Assembly: GCA_902523885.1 (NCBI GenBank)
Contig: CABZAV010000002.1
Location: 130,923 to 194,922, forward strand
DNA length: 64,000 bases
Direction of reading: 5' to 3'
Source of the DNA: an uncultured SAR86 cluster bacterium
Lineage (GTDB): Bacteria; Pseudomonadota; Gammaproteobacteria; Magnimaribacterales; AG-339-G14
Shown here in pieces: positions 20,161 to 30,495 of the stretch (within the stretch, counting starts at the first letter, position 1; every line of letters starts with the position of its first letter). Under the pieces are notes generated by a model. It had not been told where the DNA came from and did no database searches. It worked only from the letters and a program-made list of their open reading frames with translations. The position numbers were made by a program, and so were the translations under genes.

Positions 20161-20472
20161 TTAAATCATGCTGTAGTATATGTCTGTACTTATATATTCA
20201 ATATCTGGATAACCTTCATTAATAAATTTTTGAAACTCAGGCCAAAACTCTGATTTCATCATTGCATCTTGCCATTTCCCATAATCTTCATGAGAATCAA
20301 ACTCTATAGAATAGTATGCTTTTTGTACTCCGCCTCCAGAAACAGAACGCCAAAATCTTGGGTTCTTGGCTCCTAAAGAAACGTGGAGATCAGCGGCAGC
20401 TTTAACATTGTCGACAGTTTCTTGTATTTTTTCAGGGGTTCCTTCCCACTTTGTAACAGCTATTACAATCAT
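20161..20472 (-). CDS. Small ABM-fold-like protein, unknown function
   Basis: A 103-residue protein without a signal peptide. The pattern of a first strand (MIVIAVTKW), a long helix, a strand with KAYYSIEF followed by DSHEDYGKWQDAM, and a last strand resembles dimeric alpha-beta barrel (NIPSNAP/ABM-like) proteins, which include monooxygenases and stress proteins. I cannot name its function. It lies 8 bases after a gene for a secreted protein with a similar pattern, so the two are probably one operon. Confidence 0.7.
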   Translation of the reverse strand: MIVIAVTKWEGTPEKIQETVDNVKAAADLHVSLGAKNPRFWRSVSGGGVQKAYYSIEFDSHEDYGKWQDAMMKSEFWPEFQKFINEGYPDIEYISTDIYYSMI

Positions 20473-20480
20473 ATTTACCT

Positions 20481-21224
20481 CTATTCCGTATAGGCCTCAC
20501 CATTCCAAAGATTTATCTGAGACCATATTTCTGTTGAAACATTTTCTGTATAACTAGAAATTTTTCTATTAAAGTCTATCGAGCTTTGTGAAGCATTGAA
20601 AATAGCTAATTGATCCATCATTTGTTTTTGACTTTCATAACCTGCCCAAACAAATAAATCTTCATCTTTTATTCCGCCAGCAAAAGTTACTTTTAAGCCG
20701 TATGAGTCAGCTGCTGTTCCATTATCCTCTATTTCAGAAATAAGCTTATCCCAATCTTTTAAGTATCTTGGAACATCGGCCGTTTTGATTCTCCATATAT
20801 AAAAAGTTTTATTTTTTGCAACATCCTCGGGAGTAATTTTTTCTCGCGTGTTGATATAAGTGCTTTCATTGGTATTTGTTGTGCCATTTTTAGCTGAATT
20901 CATAAGTAAAGTCGCTACAGCTGGGGACGTAAGAGAAACATCGTATGCTTTTTGTAATTCTTCCGTATCGGAATAATAGAAAGCTATGCTGTGAGTAGTG
21001 CTATCAGAACCATTCGTATTGACTTGATAAAGACCCGCTGAAATCCCTAAGGAATTAAAATCATCAGATTCCATATATGTAGTGACATTGTTCAGTGTCG
21101 CTAGAGGATTTATAGAATTAATTCCAAAGTTGACTTCGATTCCAGTCGAAGCAAATTGTTGTGAAAATAAATTTCCACTTGTTAGGGTAAAGACCATAAC
21201 AAAAAATTTAAATATTTTTTTCAT
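20481..21224 (-). CDS. Secreted protein of unknown function
   Basis: A 247-residue protein with a signal peptide (about residues 1-21, Lys-Lys start, hydrophobic core, FSQ cleavage region), so it is exported to the periplasm or beyond. The mature part seems to hold two related halves, each with a strand, an acidic helix and an aromatic strand (HSIAFYYSDTEELQKAY and EDLFVWAGYESQKQMMDQ). This recalls tandem ABM-like domains. A GGAGAG ribosome site precedes the ATG. It has no cysteine pairs or catalytic motif I recognise. Confidence 0.72.
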   Translation of the reverse strand: MKKIFKFFVMVFTLTSGNLFSQQFASTGIEVNFGINSINPLATLNNVTTYMESDDFNSLGISAGLYQVNTNGSDSTTHSIAFYYSDTEELQKAYDVSLTSPAVATLLMNSAKNGTTNTNESTYINTREKITPEDVAKNKTFYIWRIKTADVPRYLKDWDKLISEIEDNGTAADSYGLKVTFAGGIKDEDLFVWAGYESQKQMMDQLAIFNASQSSIDFNRKISSYTENVSTEIWSQINLWNGEAYTE

Positions 21225-21288
21225 TTTTCTCTCCTTTAAAATGAATAAAAATATTACATTTTTTAGAAAAATATATAAAGACCTTTAA

Positions 21289-21699
21289 CTAGCTTTCTCG
21301 ATCTTGCAGTTTCTCTAAACTTATTTTATCTTTCAGGCTCATTATGTATGCTGCTCCAGCGAGAATAATCACAGCACTAGCTTCAGCAATAATTATCAAT
21401 GCATCCATATCTTTGTTTTGCATAACAATTAATCTACAAAGAGCTGTTATGGCAATGATAATTGGCAGAGTTACTGGAATTCTTTTGGAGCTATAAAATG
21501 CGGCTACCATAGCAAGAATTTCAGTAAAAATAAAAAGCATAAATAAATCTGCCAATACAATTTCTCGAACCAAATACATTTGATAGAGATGTTGTAAAGC
21601 AGCTACGCAAGTTGCTATTCCTATTATCGCAAGTAAAACCTTTTCGCTTGCAACTGTTAACCAATGAACCTGATCAACGGATTTTTCTTCTTCTCCCAT
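21289..21699 (-). CDS. PsiE-like membrane protein
   Basis: A 136-residue protein with four hydrophobic helices and short polar ends, matching the phosphate-starvation-inducible PsiE family (LADLFMLFIFTEILAM and the basic SSKRIPV loop). PsiE function is unknown. No Pho box was seen upstream. It faces away from the small heat-shock gene, and the 149-base gap between them holds the heat-shock promoter. Confidence 0.8.
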   Translation of the reverse strand: MGEEEKSVDQVHWLTVASEKVLLAIIGIATCVAALQHLYQMYLVREIVLADLFMLFIFTEILAMVAAFYSSKRIPVTLPIIIAITALCRLIVMQNKDMDALIIIAEASAVIILAGAAYIMSLKDKISLEKLQDRES

Positions 21700-21756
21700 A
21701 AATGGATTATCATAAAATTTAAACTACAAATCTAGTTATTAATTTTTTATATGAGT

Positions 21757-21785
21757 CTTGAAATTAAGATTTTAGGACCTATATA
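21757..21785 (+). promoter_or_regulatory. Sigma-32 (RpoH) promoter of the Hsp20 gene
   Basis: A perfect CTTGAAA -35 element (21757-21763), a 13-base spacer and ACCTATATA (21777-21785), close to the CCCCAT-T -10 consensus. Transcription would start near 21792, giving a leader of about 55 bases before the ATG at 21849. No clear RNA-thermometer hairpin covering the GGAG ribosome site (21838-21841) was found by eye. Confidence 0.75.
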
Positions 21786-21848
21786 TGTATTGTGGATGCC
21801 TTTTGAGGATTCACGTAATTTTAACTTGCTAAATATAGGAGTATAAAA

Positions 21849-22295
21849 ATGGTAAATAATACATTTGAACTTTTATGGAGGGATATCTCCCCTCTCACTG
21901 TAGGATTTGATAGAACTTTTGACACTTTGTCATTGCTAGCAAATTCAAAACAAACATCAAACTATCCGCCTTACAACATAAGAAAGGTTAGCGATGAACA
22001 ATATACGATAGAACTTGCTGTAGCTGGTTTTGAAGAAAGTGAGCTTGATATAGAAGCTGCTGGAGAAAACCTTACTGTTACAGGATCTAAAGACAAAGAT
22101 GCTAGTGAAGGCATTGTTCATCAAGGTCTTGCAGCAAGGAATTTTGTGAAGAAATTCGTTCTTTCTGATGATATGGTCATTAAAGGCGCTGCTTTGAACA
22201 ATGGCATGCTCTACATTGGACTTGAAAGAGTTATTCCGGAAGATCAGAAACCTAGAAAAATAAATTTCACTTCGAAAAGTAAACTCTTAGGTTAA
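21849..22295 (+). CDS. ibpA: Small heat-shock protein (Hsp20/IbpA family)
   Basis: A 148-residue alpha-crystallin chaperone that holds unfolded proteins during stress. The domain spans about residues 38-130: YPPYNIRKVS, ELAVAGFEESELDIEAAGENLTV, and the RNFVKKFVLSD and NNGMLYIGLER segments. The C-terminal IxI-type anchor is weak (KINFTSK). An aGGAG ribosome site precedes the ATG. It stands alone between a sigma-32 promoter and a strong terminator. IbpA and IbpB cannot be told apart from this alone. Confidence 0.92.
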   Translation: MVNNTFELLWRDISPLTVGFDRTFDTLSLLANSKQTSNYPPYNIRKVSDEQYTIELAVAGFEESELDIEAAGENLTVTGSKDKDASEGIVHQGLAARNFVKKFVLSDDMVIKGAALNNGMLYIGLERVIPEDQKPRKINFTSKSKLLG

Positions 22296-22300
22296 AGATA

Positions 22301-22325
22301 GGGGCCGAAAGGCCCCTTTTTTTTT
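22301..22325 (+). terminator. Rho-independent terminator after the Hsp20 gene
   Basis: A perfect GGGGCC-GAAA-GGCCCC hairpin with a stable tetraloop (22301-22316) followed by nine T. It ends the heat-shock transcript 6 bases after the stop codon. The following gst gene starts 26 bases later and so must have its own promoter within or after this hairpin. Confidence 0.95.
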
Positions 22326-22350
22326 GCTCAAATTTAACTAAAATCAATCC

Positions 22351-22983
22351 ATGTCATCTGATATGGTAAAAATTTGGGGTGCAAAAACTGCAAGAAGTCT
22401 TCGTCCTATATGGATGGCAGAAGAACTTGAAATTAATTATGAGCTTCTTCCAATAGGTCCAAGGACCGGCGAAACTTTATCTGAGGAATACACAAAACTT
22501 AATCCAAAACAAAAGATTCCTTTCTTGGAGCATGGTGGCTTTAAGCTCTCAGAAAGCCTTGCCATGTGTAAGTATTTGCAAAATACCTTTCCTTCTAAAA
22601 ATTTATTCATCCCTCAAACACCTAAAGATTTGGCTAGAGAAGATGAATGGTGCAGTTTTGTTTATGGTGAGCTTGATGAAACTTGCCTTTACGTCATGAG
22701 ACGTCATTATGATTTGACTGATATTTATGGGGCAGCGCCAAATGTTGTAAAATCTTGTAGGGAGTATTTAGAACGTCAGTTTCGAGTTATTGAACCTTAC
22801 CTAGAAAAAAAAGACTCTATTTTAGATCAAGGATTTGGTTTGGCCGATATATTTTTAATGTCCTGCTTAGATTGGGCAGTCTATTATGAATTTGACTTAC
22901 CAAAAAATATTACAATTTATAGAGATACAATTTCAGAAAGGAAAGCTTTTAAAAAAGCAATGGAAATAAATTTTCAAAGTTAA
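22351..22983 (+). CDS. Glutathione S-transferase family protein
   Basis: A 210-residue GST. The N-terminal thioredoxin-like half has KIWGAKTARSLRPIWMAEEL and the cis-Pro/Ser glutathione-site pattern QKIPFLEHGGFKLSESLAMCKYL; the C-terminal helical half has GLADIFLMSCLDW. Substrate unknown. ATGs at 22351 and 22363 are both possible and neither has a ribosome site; a TAAAAT box ends 6 bases before 22351, so a leaderless transcript is possible. It is 5 bases ahead of the CaiB-type gene, suggesting joint use in a catabolic step. Confidence 0.88.
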   Translation: MSSDMVKIWGAKTARSLRPIWMAEELEINYELLPIGPRTGETLSEEYTKLNPKQKIPFLEHGGFKLSESLAMCKYLQNTFPSKNLFIPQTPKDLAREDEWCSFVYGELDETCLYVMRRHYDLTDIYGAAPNVVKSCREYLERQFRVIEPYLEKKDSILDQGFGLADIFLMSCLDWAVYYEFDLPKNITIYRDTISERKAFKKAMEINFQS

Positions 22984-22988
22984 ATAAG

Positions 22989-24173
22989 ATGGGACCGCTA
23001 AATGGTGTAAAAGTATTAGATCTAACTGGCATGGTGTCAGGGCCGGTTGGCGCTATGATGCTTGCGGATCAGGGAGCTGAAGTCATCAAAGTGGAGCCAA
23101 TAACTGGTGAGTTAGTCCGTCACATGGCGGCACCTCACAATGGTGTAAACCCAGTTTTCTTTTCCTGCAACCGAGGCAAAAAATCGATTGCCTTAAATCT
23201 CAAATCTGAGGAAGGCAAAGAGATATTATTCAAGTTAGCAGCGGAAGCAGATGTCTTCATGCAAAATTTCCGTCCTGGCGCTGTGGATCGCATGGGCATA
23301 GGAGAAAAAACCATTAGAGAAATAAACAAAAAAATAATTTATGTTTCTATTAGTGGTTTTGGTAATAAAGGGCCTTATGCTAATTCAAGAGTATATGACC
23401 CAATCATTCAAGCTTTATCTGGTGCAACTGACATCCAAGCCGATAGAGAAACTCAAACGCCTAAAATGTTTAGAATTATCATTGCTGACAAAGTAACCGC
23501 CCTTACCTCGGCTCAAGCTGTATCTTCGGCTTTGTATGCCCGAGAAAAAAACGGCAAAGGGCAACACATAGAATTGTCAATGCTCGATAGTATGTTGTCT
23601 TTCTTTTGGCCTGAAGGCATGGCAGGTATTGTTTATGCTGAAAACGAAGTAGACGTAAGGAAGCTTCAAGGTACGCAAGATTTAATATACAAAGCCAAAG
23701 ACAGATATATCACTGCTGGCGCGGTATCGGATGCTGAGTGGGAAGGTATGTGCATAGCACTAAATAGAAAAGATTTAATAAATGATGAAAGATTTGCAAC
23801 ACCTTCTGGCCGTGTCTCAAATGCTCAAGTGAGAAAAGAAATTACTGGAAAAGAAATTTCAAAATGGAATGGAGATGAAATACTTGCCCGTTTGCAAAAA
23901 GAGGGCGTACCAAGTGCTCCCCTGCTTGATCGCATGGAGCTCTTAGGCAATGAGCAGATCATTTCTAACGATTCCATATTGCGTGCTAACTTCGAGGGCT
24001 TTGGCGAGGTCAGACAAGCAAAACCTGCCGCCCGGTTTAGCGAAACTCCCAGTGAAATCTCAAGGCCTGCTCCCAAATTAGGTGAGCATACACTGGAGAT
24101 TCTTTCGTCCATTGAATATAGTGATGAGGACAAAGAGAGATTAATTAAAGAAGGGATCGTGGCAGCAAATTAA
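22989..24173 (+). CDS. CaiB/BaiF-family (class III) CoA-transferase
   Basis: A 394-residue formyl-CoA-transferase-like enzyme that moves CoA between carboxylic acids. It has the [29 protein letters not shown] start, [11 protein letters not shown], and [10 protein letters not shown], where Asp137 is the likely nucleophile; the C-terminal part ends with PAPKLGEHT. Acids used are unknown. It reads less AT-rich than its neighbours: bases 23041-23100 contain 34 G or C by my count. Its stop lies 2 bases before the CCA end of the tRNA-Pro gene on the other strand. Confidence 0.93.
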   Translation: MGPLNGVKVLDLTGMVSGPVGAMMLADQGAEVIKVEPITGELVRHMAAPHNGVNPVFFSCNRGKKSIALNLKSEEGKEILFKLAAEADVFMQNFRPGAVDRMGIGEKTIREINKKIIYVSISGFGNKGPYANSRVYDPIIQALSGATDIQADRETQTPKMFRIIIADKVTALTSAQAVSSALYAREKNGKGQHIELSMLDSMLSFFWPEGMAGIVYAENEVDVRKLQGTQDLIYKAKDRYITAGAVSDAEWEGMCIALNRKDLINDERFATPSGRVSNAQVRKEITGKEISKWNGDEILARLQKEGVPSAPLLDRMELLGNEQIISNDSILRANFEGFGEVRQAKPAARFSETPSEISRPAPKLGEHTLEILSSIEYSDEDKERLIKEGIVAAN

Positions 24174-24175
24174 TT

Positions 24176-25769
<1,594 letters not shown>

Positions 25770-25774
25770 TTTTT

Positions 25775-26299
25775 TTATTCTTTTAAATCGCTATCAATTA
25801 AAACTGCTATAAACAATGCTGTATCAGTCCCATTATTAACCCAGGCATGATTTGTACCTCTTTGGACCACTACATCAAATGGCTTTAGGTCCACTTCCTC
25901 TTCATCCAAAAGCAAAGTCACATCCCCTTTTAATAAAATAATATAGTCAATCGTATTTGTTTTATGCATAGCAGGATGCCTAGTTGTATCGACTTGGTGA
26001 TGAGCTGCGCCCATCTTTTTAAAAGCTGCAGCGGTTGCTTCTTTTATTAAATCTGCTGGCACACCTTCAGGAGTCGGATTTATTTGGAAATATCTAAATT
26101 TTGTTCCTCCATCCGGGGGTGATAGCAAAACCTCACTATCAGCTCGATCAATGTCGTCCAAAGTATTTATTTCTTTGCCATCGGTATTCCAGAGCTCATA
26201 AAGACCGCCCTCGTTTTCGCTTAAAGATCTTGCTGGCGGACCATCAATAGTAATGACTGATTTTCCTTCCTCATTATGTCCCGTTACTATTCTTCTCAT
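25775..26299 (-). CDS. Cupin-domain protein
   Basis: A 174-residue protein with one cupin fold in its C-terminal half: HHQVDTTRHPAMHKTNTIDYIILLKGDVTLLLDEEEVDL and the second motif QRGTNHAWVNNG. Metal-binding His and Glu/Asp positions are partly kept. Proteins of this type are common next to acyl-CoA and aromatic-acid genes but their reactions are mostly unknown. It shares a unit with the carboxyltransferase and lies 17 bases after merR, so it may be read from the thrS operon. Confidence 0.8.
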   Translation of the reverse strand: MRRIVTGHNEEGKSVITIDGPPARSLSENEGGLYELWNTDGKEINTLDDIDRADSEVLLSPPDGGTKFRYFQINPTPEGVPADLIKEATAAAFKKMGAAHHQVDTTRHPAMHKTNTIDYIILLKGDVTLLLDEEEVDLKPFDVVVQRGTNHAWVNNGTDTALFIAVLIDSDLKE

Positions 26300-26316
26300 T
26301 TTTCTCTCCTTTTAAA

Positions 26317-26634
26317 TTAAAGTATTTTTAAAATTTCTTTTAATTCTTTAATAATTTTAAAATCTACTGAATCTATTTTTTTATCATTTTTAAATTTTTC
26401 TCGAGCACCTTTGATTGTCATTTTCTCTTGCTTAAGTAAATTTTTAACTTTCACTAAATTAATAATATCTTTTTGTTGAAACATTCGTCTATTGCCAATT
26501 CGTTTTATTGAAAAAGAATTTGCAAATTCTTTTTCCCAATATCTAATGGTGTGCGTTTCAATATCCAAAATTTCGGATACTTCTTGAATAGAAAAATATT
26601 TTTTATTCGGTATTTTGCCTAGATCAAAATCCAT
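26317..26634 (-). CDS. MerR-family regulator of the thrS-ihfA block
   Basis: A 105-residue MerR-type DNA-binding protein. The winged-helix domain occupies residues 14-80 (YFSIQEVSEILDIETHTIRYWEKEF, then RRMFQQKDIINLVKVK), followed by a short helical tail with no ligand-binding cysteines. The same small MerR gene follows ihfA in many gamma- and alphaproteobacteria; its target is unknown. It is 3 bases downstream of ihfA. Confidence 0.92.
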   Translation of the reverse strand: MDFDLGKIPNKKYFSIQEVSEILDIETHTIRYWEKEFANSFSIKRIGNRRMFQQKDIINLVKVKNLLKQEKMTIKGAREKFKNDKKIDSVDFKIIKELKEILKIL

Positions 26635-26637
26635 TAA

Positions 26638-26913
26638 TTACAGACTTTTTCTTAACTTTCTTCCTGCTTTAAAGCTGACGACATTTCTTTCAGATATGGT
26701 ATGAGCTTCTCCTGTTCGAGGATTTCTTCCTGGTCGACTTTTTTTATGAACAACTGAAAAATTTCCCAATCCAGGCAATTTAACCTCTTCCCCTTTCTCC
26801 AAGGCCAACATAATCTCTTCAAAAAAAGTCTCAACGATCTGCAAACAGTCTTTCTTTGGAAGACCCATTTTTTTATGTAAATAATCTACTAACTTTGCTT
26901 TGGTTAAGGACAT
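26638..26913 (-). CDS. ihfA: Integration host factor alpha subunit
   Basis: A 91-residue HU/IHF protein. TKAKLVDYLHKKMGLPKKD begins it, LPGLGNFSVVHKKSRPGRNPRTGE contains the beta-arm with the Pro that inserts in DNA, and FKAGRKLRKSL ends it. It pairs with IhfB to bend DNA for recombination, replication and promoter shaping. It follows pheT by 1 base, as in E. coli. It is somewhat shorter at the C-terminus than E. coli IhfA (99). Confidence 0.95.
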   Translation of the reverse strand: MSLTKAKLVDYLHKKMGLPKKDCLQIVETFFEEIMLALEKGEEVKLPGLGNFSVVHKKSRPGRNPRTGEAHTISERNVVSFKAGRKLRKSL

Positions 26914-26914
26914 T

Positions 26915-28954
26915 TTAACTTCTTAGCTTTGCCCCAAATTTGCTTTTTGAGTTTTTTACTATTTTATCGATTGCTGAATCAATATAGCTATCTTCCAATG
27001 TACCTTTGGCTGATTGCCAGGTAAGTCTGAAGGCAAGACTTTTTTGATTTTTCTGCAGATCTCCCCCTTTAAATAAATCAAATAATTTAATATCTATCAA
27101 GTCTTTTCCGGCGTGTTTCGTAATTTCATTGAACAACTCAATATAATCCAATTTTTCAGAAACAATAAAAGCTAAATCTCTTTGCATGGAAGGAAATTTA
27201 GAAGGCTCTACTAATTTTATACTCTTTGAATTAAATAATTCATTTGTTTGAAATTCAAAATAGAAAAAAGGCTTTTTAAAATTTATTGTTTTAAGAATGA
27301 GTGGGTGAACTTTTCCGAAACTTCCTATTTTCTTATTAGCTTTAAAGATATCAGCAGATATTTTAGGATGCAGTAAGTTTGAGCTAGATTTTTTTAATGA
27401 AATGTCTGCAACATTGGAAAACTTAGCTATGTTTAAAGCAAGCTCTTTGAGAGAGTAAAAATCAAATGTGCTAGAACGGTTCCAACTTTTTTTCTCTTGA
27501 TCGAAAATTAAACCAGCTAAATGATTAAGTTCCTTAATCGATTTAATCTTAGAAAAAACCTTCCCTTCTTCATATATTTTCAGGTAATCATTTCCTCTTT
27601 TTGCGTTCGAAATTAGATTGGTTATTAAGCCAGGGAATAAACTAGTTCGCATGGAGTTTAAGTTTTCAGTTATTGGATTTTGAATCTTAATGATTCCTTT
27701 TGAAAGCTCTAATTTTTTTTGTAAGCCGTCATCTATAAATGAATAGTTAATCACTTCTTGAAAATTATTATGAGTAAGGAATTTTTTAAGTTCCAATGTC
27801 TTTGAATAATCAGTTTTTGAAAAATTTTGCTGAGCAGTTTTTAATTCTCTATTTGGTAAGTTGTCATATCCCACCAATCTTGCTATTTCTTCGACAAGAT
27901 CTTCTTGTATTTCCAAATCAAATCTATGACTTGGAGTTAAAATTTTAATCAGGTCAGATTGAACATCAATAATTTCAATATCAAGGTATTGCAAAAGTTG
28001 TTTAATTTTTTTGATTGACAGCTGAGTGCCTATCTTCTGATTCAGAAAATTAACTGAAAGATTAATTTTCTTTTGTTTTGGAAGATCGCTGTTTGAAACT
28101 ATTTCCTTTGCTTTGGTACAACTTCCGCCCAAGTATTTTATTATCAATACACTTGCCATCTCTAAAGCTTTGAGTTGTAAATTGAAATCCACTCCTCTTT
28201 CAAATCTTTGTGAGGCATCAGTCTGAATGCCAAATTTTCTGGCCTTACCTCTGATAAATTTTGGAGCAAAAAAAGCTGATTCCAAAATGACTGCCGAAGT
28301 ATCCATTTCCACTGAAGAATCTTTGCTTCCCATGATGCCAGCAAAAGCAATTGGCCCTTTGGCATCTGTAATTAAAAGACAATCTTTAGATAAGGATATT
28401 GTCTGATCGTCTAGCAAATTTACCTTTTCATTATTTTTAGCAAATCTAACTTTGATATCACCCGAAATTTTATTTTTATCGAATGCATGCATTGGCTGCC
28501 CAATATCAAGCATCACGTAGTTAAGAATATCCACAACTGGATTTATTAAATTAATTCCTGCTGCTTCAAGGCGAGAATTTATTTGCTCAGGCAGCTCTTT
28601 AACTTTTCCTTTCGAATTTGTTAAAGACAAGTTAGATATTTCTAAATAGCTATATTTTGGACAAGCTTCTTTAGCCTGAACTAGAACTTTGGTTTTAGAA
28701 TTTCCCTGCTTTTTTACTGAATACTTTTCTTTTTTTAAGGAAGTTTGATCAGAAGCAGCAATCTCTCTGGCTACTCCAAGCGCACTAAAACAATCGCCAC
28801 GGTTTGGGGTGAGATCAATATCAATACAAAAATCGCTTTTCAGTTTAGCGATAGAATCAACTTCAAGACCTAGCATTGTTAATTGATTGCTCAACTTATC
28901 AACGCTCTTCTTTATGCCTAATTTTTCATCTAAGTGGGATTTTAAAATCTTCAT
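26915..28954 (-). CDS. pheT: Phenylalanyl-tRNA synthetase beta chain, lacking the N-terminal OB domain
   Basis: A 679-residue PheT against 795 in E. coli. The first 37 residues (B1) match, then the chain jumps straight to DLTPNRGDCFSALGVAREIA, so the roughly 113-residue EMAP-II/tRNA-binding OB domain (B2, E. coli residues about 40-151) is absent. The editing region, the motifs PMHAFD and SQRFERGVD, the catalytic-like core and the C-terminal anticodon-binding RNP-like domain (FPSMQRDLAFIV) are present. It starts 1 base after pheS. Frame is intact throughout, so this is not a frameshift. Confidence 0.95.
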   Translation of the reverse strand: MKILKSHLDEKLGIKKSVDKLSNQLTMLGLEVDSIAKLKSDFCIDIDLTPNRGDCFSALGVAREIAASDQTSLKKEKYSVKKQGNSKTKVLVQAKEACPKYSYLEISNLSLTNSKGKVKELPEQINSRLEAAGINLINPVVDILNYVMLDIGQPMHAFDKNKISGDIKVRFAKNNEKVNLLDDQTISLSKDCLLITDAKGPIAFAGIMGSKDSSVEMDTSAVILESAFFAPKFIRGKARKFGIQTDASQRFERGVDFNLQLKALEMASVLIIKYLGGSCTKAKEIVSNSDLPKQKKINLSVNFLNQKIGTQLSIKKIKQLLQYLDIEIIDVQSDLIKILTPSHRFDLEIQEDLVEEIARLVGYDNLPNRELKTAQQNFSKTDYSKTLELKKFLTHNNFQEVINYSFIDDGLQKKLELSKGIIKIQNPITENLNSMRTSLFPGLITNLISNAKRGNDYLKIYEEGKVFSKIKSIKELNHLAGLIFDQEKKSWNRSSTFDFYSLKELALNIAKFSNVADISLKKSSSNLLHPKISADIFKANKKIGSFGKVHPLILKTINFKKPFFYFEFQTNELFNSKSIKLVEPSKFPSMQRDLAFIVSEKLDYIELFNEITKHAGKDLIDIKLFDLFKGGDLQKNQKSLAFRLTWQSAKGTLEDSYIDSAIDKIVKNSKSKFGAKLRS

Positions 28955-28955
28955 T

Positions 28956-29930
28956 TTACGATTGAGAAATTAGCCTTAAATCATTTTCAAATAGCAATCG
29001 CAAGTCATCCATTTGATAATCAAGTTTAGTCATTCTTTCAATTCCCAAACCAAAAGCAAAACCCGAGTATTTTTTTGGATCAACGCCTGCTTCTTTCAGA
29101 ACATTTGGATGCACCATGCCACAGCCCATAATTTCTAACCATCCCTTTTTATCCATAATATCTACTTCCGCAGAAGGTTCTGTAAAAGGAAAATAAGATG
29201 GTCTAAATCTAACCTTGAGTTTTTTACCAAAAAAGTAATTTAAAAATTCCGTTAACTCGTGTTTTAAATTTCCGAAATTTACTTTTTCATCTATTAACAA
29301 TCCTTCGATTTGATGAAACATTGGTGTGTGAGTTTGATCGGCATCACTCCGATAAACTTTTCCAGGGCAGATAATTTTTAATGGTGCTTTGCTTTTAAGA
29401 ATTGATCTTATTTGCACTGGAGAAGTATGTGTTCTTAATAGCATTTCTGCATCAACATAAAACGTATCATGCATATCTCTCGCTGGATGATCTTTGGGTA
29501 TATTTAAAGCGTCAAAATTGAAATATTCGGATTCTATTTCCGGACCGTCTTCGATGGAGTAACCGCGAGAAATAAAATATTGACAGATTTTATCAATGGT
29601 TTTTGTTATCGGATGTAGATTTCCAAGTTTTTCAAATTCAACAGGTAAAGATGTATCAATCGATTCTGTTTCTAAAATTGCATTAATCTCTTGTTGTTCT
29701 ATTTCTTTACTTAGGATTTGACTTTGTTCTTCGAAAAACTTTTTTAGAAGATTAATTGCCTTTCCCGCTTTAGGTCTTTCTGATTGCGAAAGCTTGCCTA
29801 AATCTTTTGATAAGAGAGAAATTCTACCTTTCTTACCTAGATATTTGATCTTTAGGTCTTGAAGGTCTTTTGAGTTTGATGCTTTGTTTAAATCTTTAGA
29901 TAATTGCTTCTTAAGCTGCTGCAGGTCCAT
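28956..29930 (-). CDS. pheS: Phenylalanyl-tRNA synthetase alpha chain
   Basis: A 324-residue class II synthetase subunit (E. coli 327). The N-terminal coiled coil (about residues 1-90) is followed by the catalytic core with motif 2 around FHQIEGLLID and motif 3 GLGIERMTKL; HTSPVQIRSI and FRPSYFPFTEPSAEVD line the Phe site. With PheT it makes the alpha2-beta2 enzyme. It begins 8 bases after rplT. Confidence 0.98.
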   Translation of the reverse strand: MDLQQLKKQLSKDLNKASNSKDLQDLKIKYLGKKGRISLLSKDLGKLSQSERPKAGKAINLLKKFFEEQSQILSKEIEQQEINAILETESIDTSLPVEFEKLGNLHPITKTIDKICQYFISRGYSIEDGPEIESEYFNFDALNIPKDHPARDMHDTFYVDAEMLLRTHTSPVQIRSILKSKAPLKIICPGKVYRSDADQTHTPMFHQIEGLLIDEKVNFGNLKHELTEFLNYFFGKKLKVRFRPSYFPFTEPSAEVDIMDKKGWLEIMGCGMVHPNVLKEAGVDPKKYSGFAFGLGIERMTKLDYQMDDLRLLFENDLRLISQS

Positions 29931-29938
29931 AGCATATA

Positions 29939-30295
29939 TTATGCTGCATTTTCTTTAACTAGTGCGACCAAATCTGCAAATCCTTTTTCATCTTCTGCTG
30001 CCATATCTGCCAAAGCTTTTCTATCCAACTCAATATTTGCTTTTTTCAAAGCATTCATAAAAACACTATACGAAAGACCATTTGCTCTAACCGCAGCATT
30101 AATTCTAACAATCCAAAGAGCGCGAAAATTTCTCTTCTTAACTCTTCTATCCCTATAAGCGTATTGACCGGCTCTAGTGACAGCTTGCTTAGCTACTTTG
30201 AAAGTTCTGCTTCGCGCGCCTCTATAACCTTTTGCAAGTTTAAGAGTTTTCTTATGGCGGGCTTTAGCCGTAACACCTCTTTTTACTCTAGACAT
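29939..30295 (-). CDS. rplT: 50S ribosomal protein L20
   Basis: A 118-residue L20, strongly basic, with the [23 protein letters not shown] start, [13 protein letters not shown] and [20 protein letters not shown]20 is needed for 50S assembly and in enterics represses its own operon by binding the infC-rpmI leader. It comes 1 base after rpmI. Confidence 0.99.
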   Translation of the reverse strand: MSRVKRGVTAKARHKKTLKLAKGYRGARSRTFKVAKQAVTRAGQYAYRDRRVKKRNFRALWIVRINAAVRANGLSYSVFMNALKKANIELDRKALADMAAEDEKGFADLVALVKENAA

Positions 30296-30296
30296 C

Positions 30297-30494
30297 TTAA
30301 GACTTCTCCTTAAACATTCTTTTGACTAATTTTTCATCGCCAGCAGCTAGTGAAGTTGTTCCTCTTAGCTGACGTTTAGATTTTGTCGTCATCTTGGTCA
30401 AAATGTGGCTTTTGTTTGCATACTTTCTCTTTAGTCCAGATCCAGTTTTTTTGAATCTTTTTGCGGCACCACTATGTACTTTAATTTTTGGCAT
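30297..30494 (-). CDS. rpmI: 50S ribosomal protein L35
   Basis: A 65-residue L35 with the typical [20 protein letters not shown] start and basic tail. It comes directly after infC with 1 base between, in the standard infC-rpmI-rplT order. Confidence 0.98.
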   Translation of the reverse strand: MPKIKVHSGAAKRFKKTGSGLKRKYANKSHILTKMTTKSKRQLRGTTSLAAGDEKLVKRMFKEKS

Positions 30495-30495
30495 T

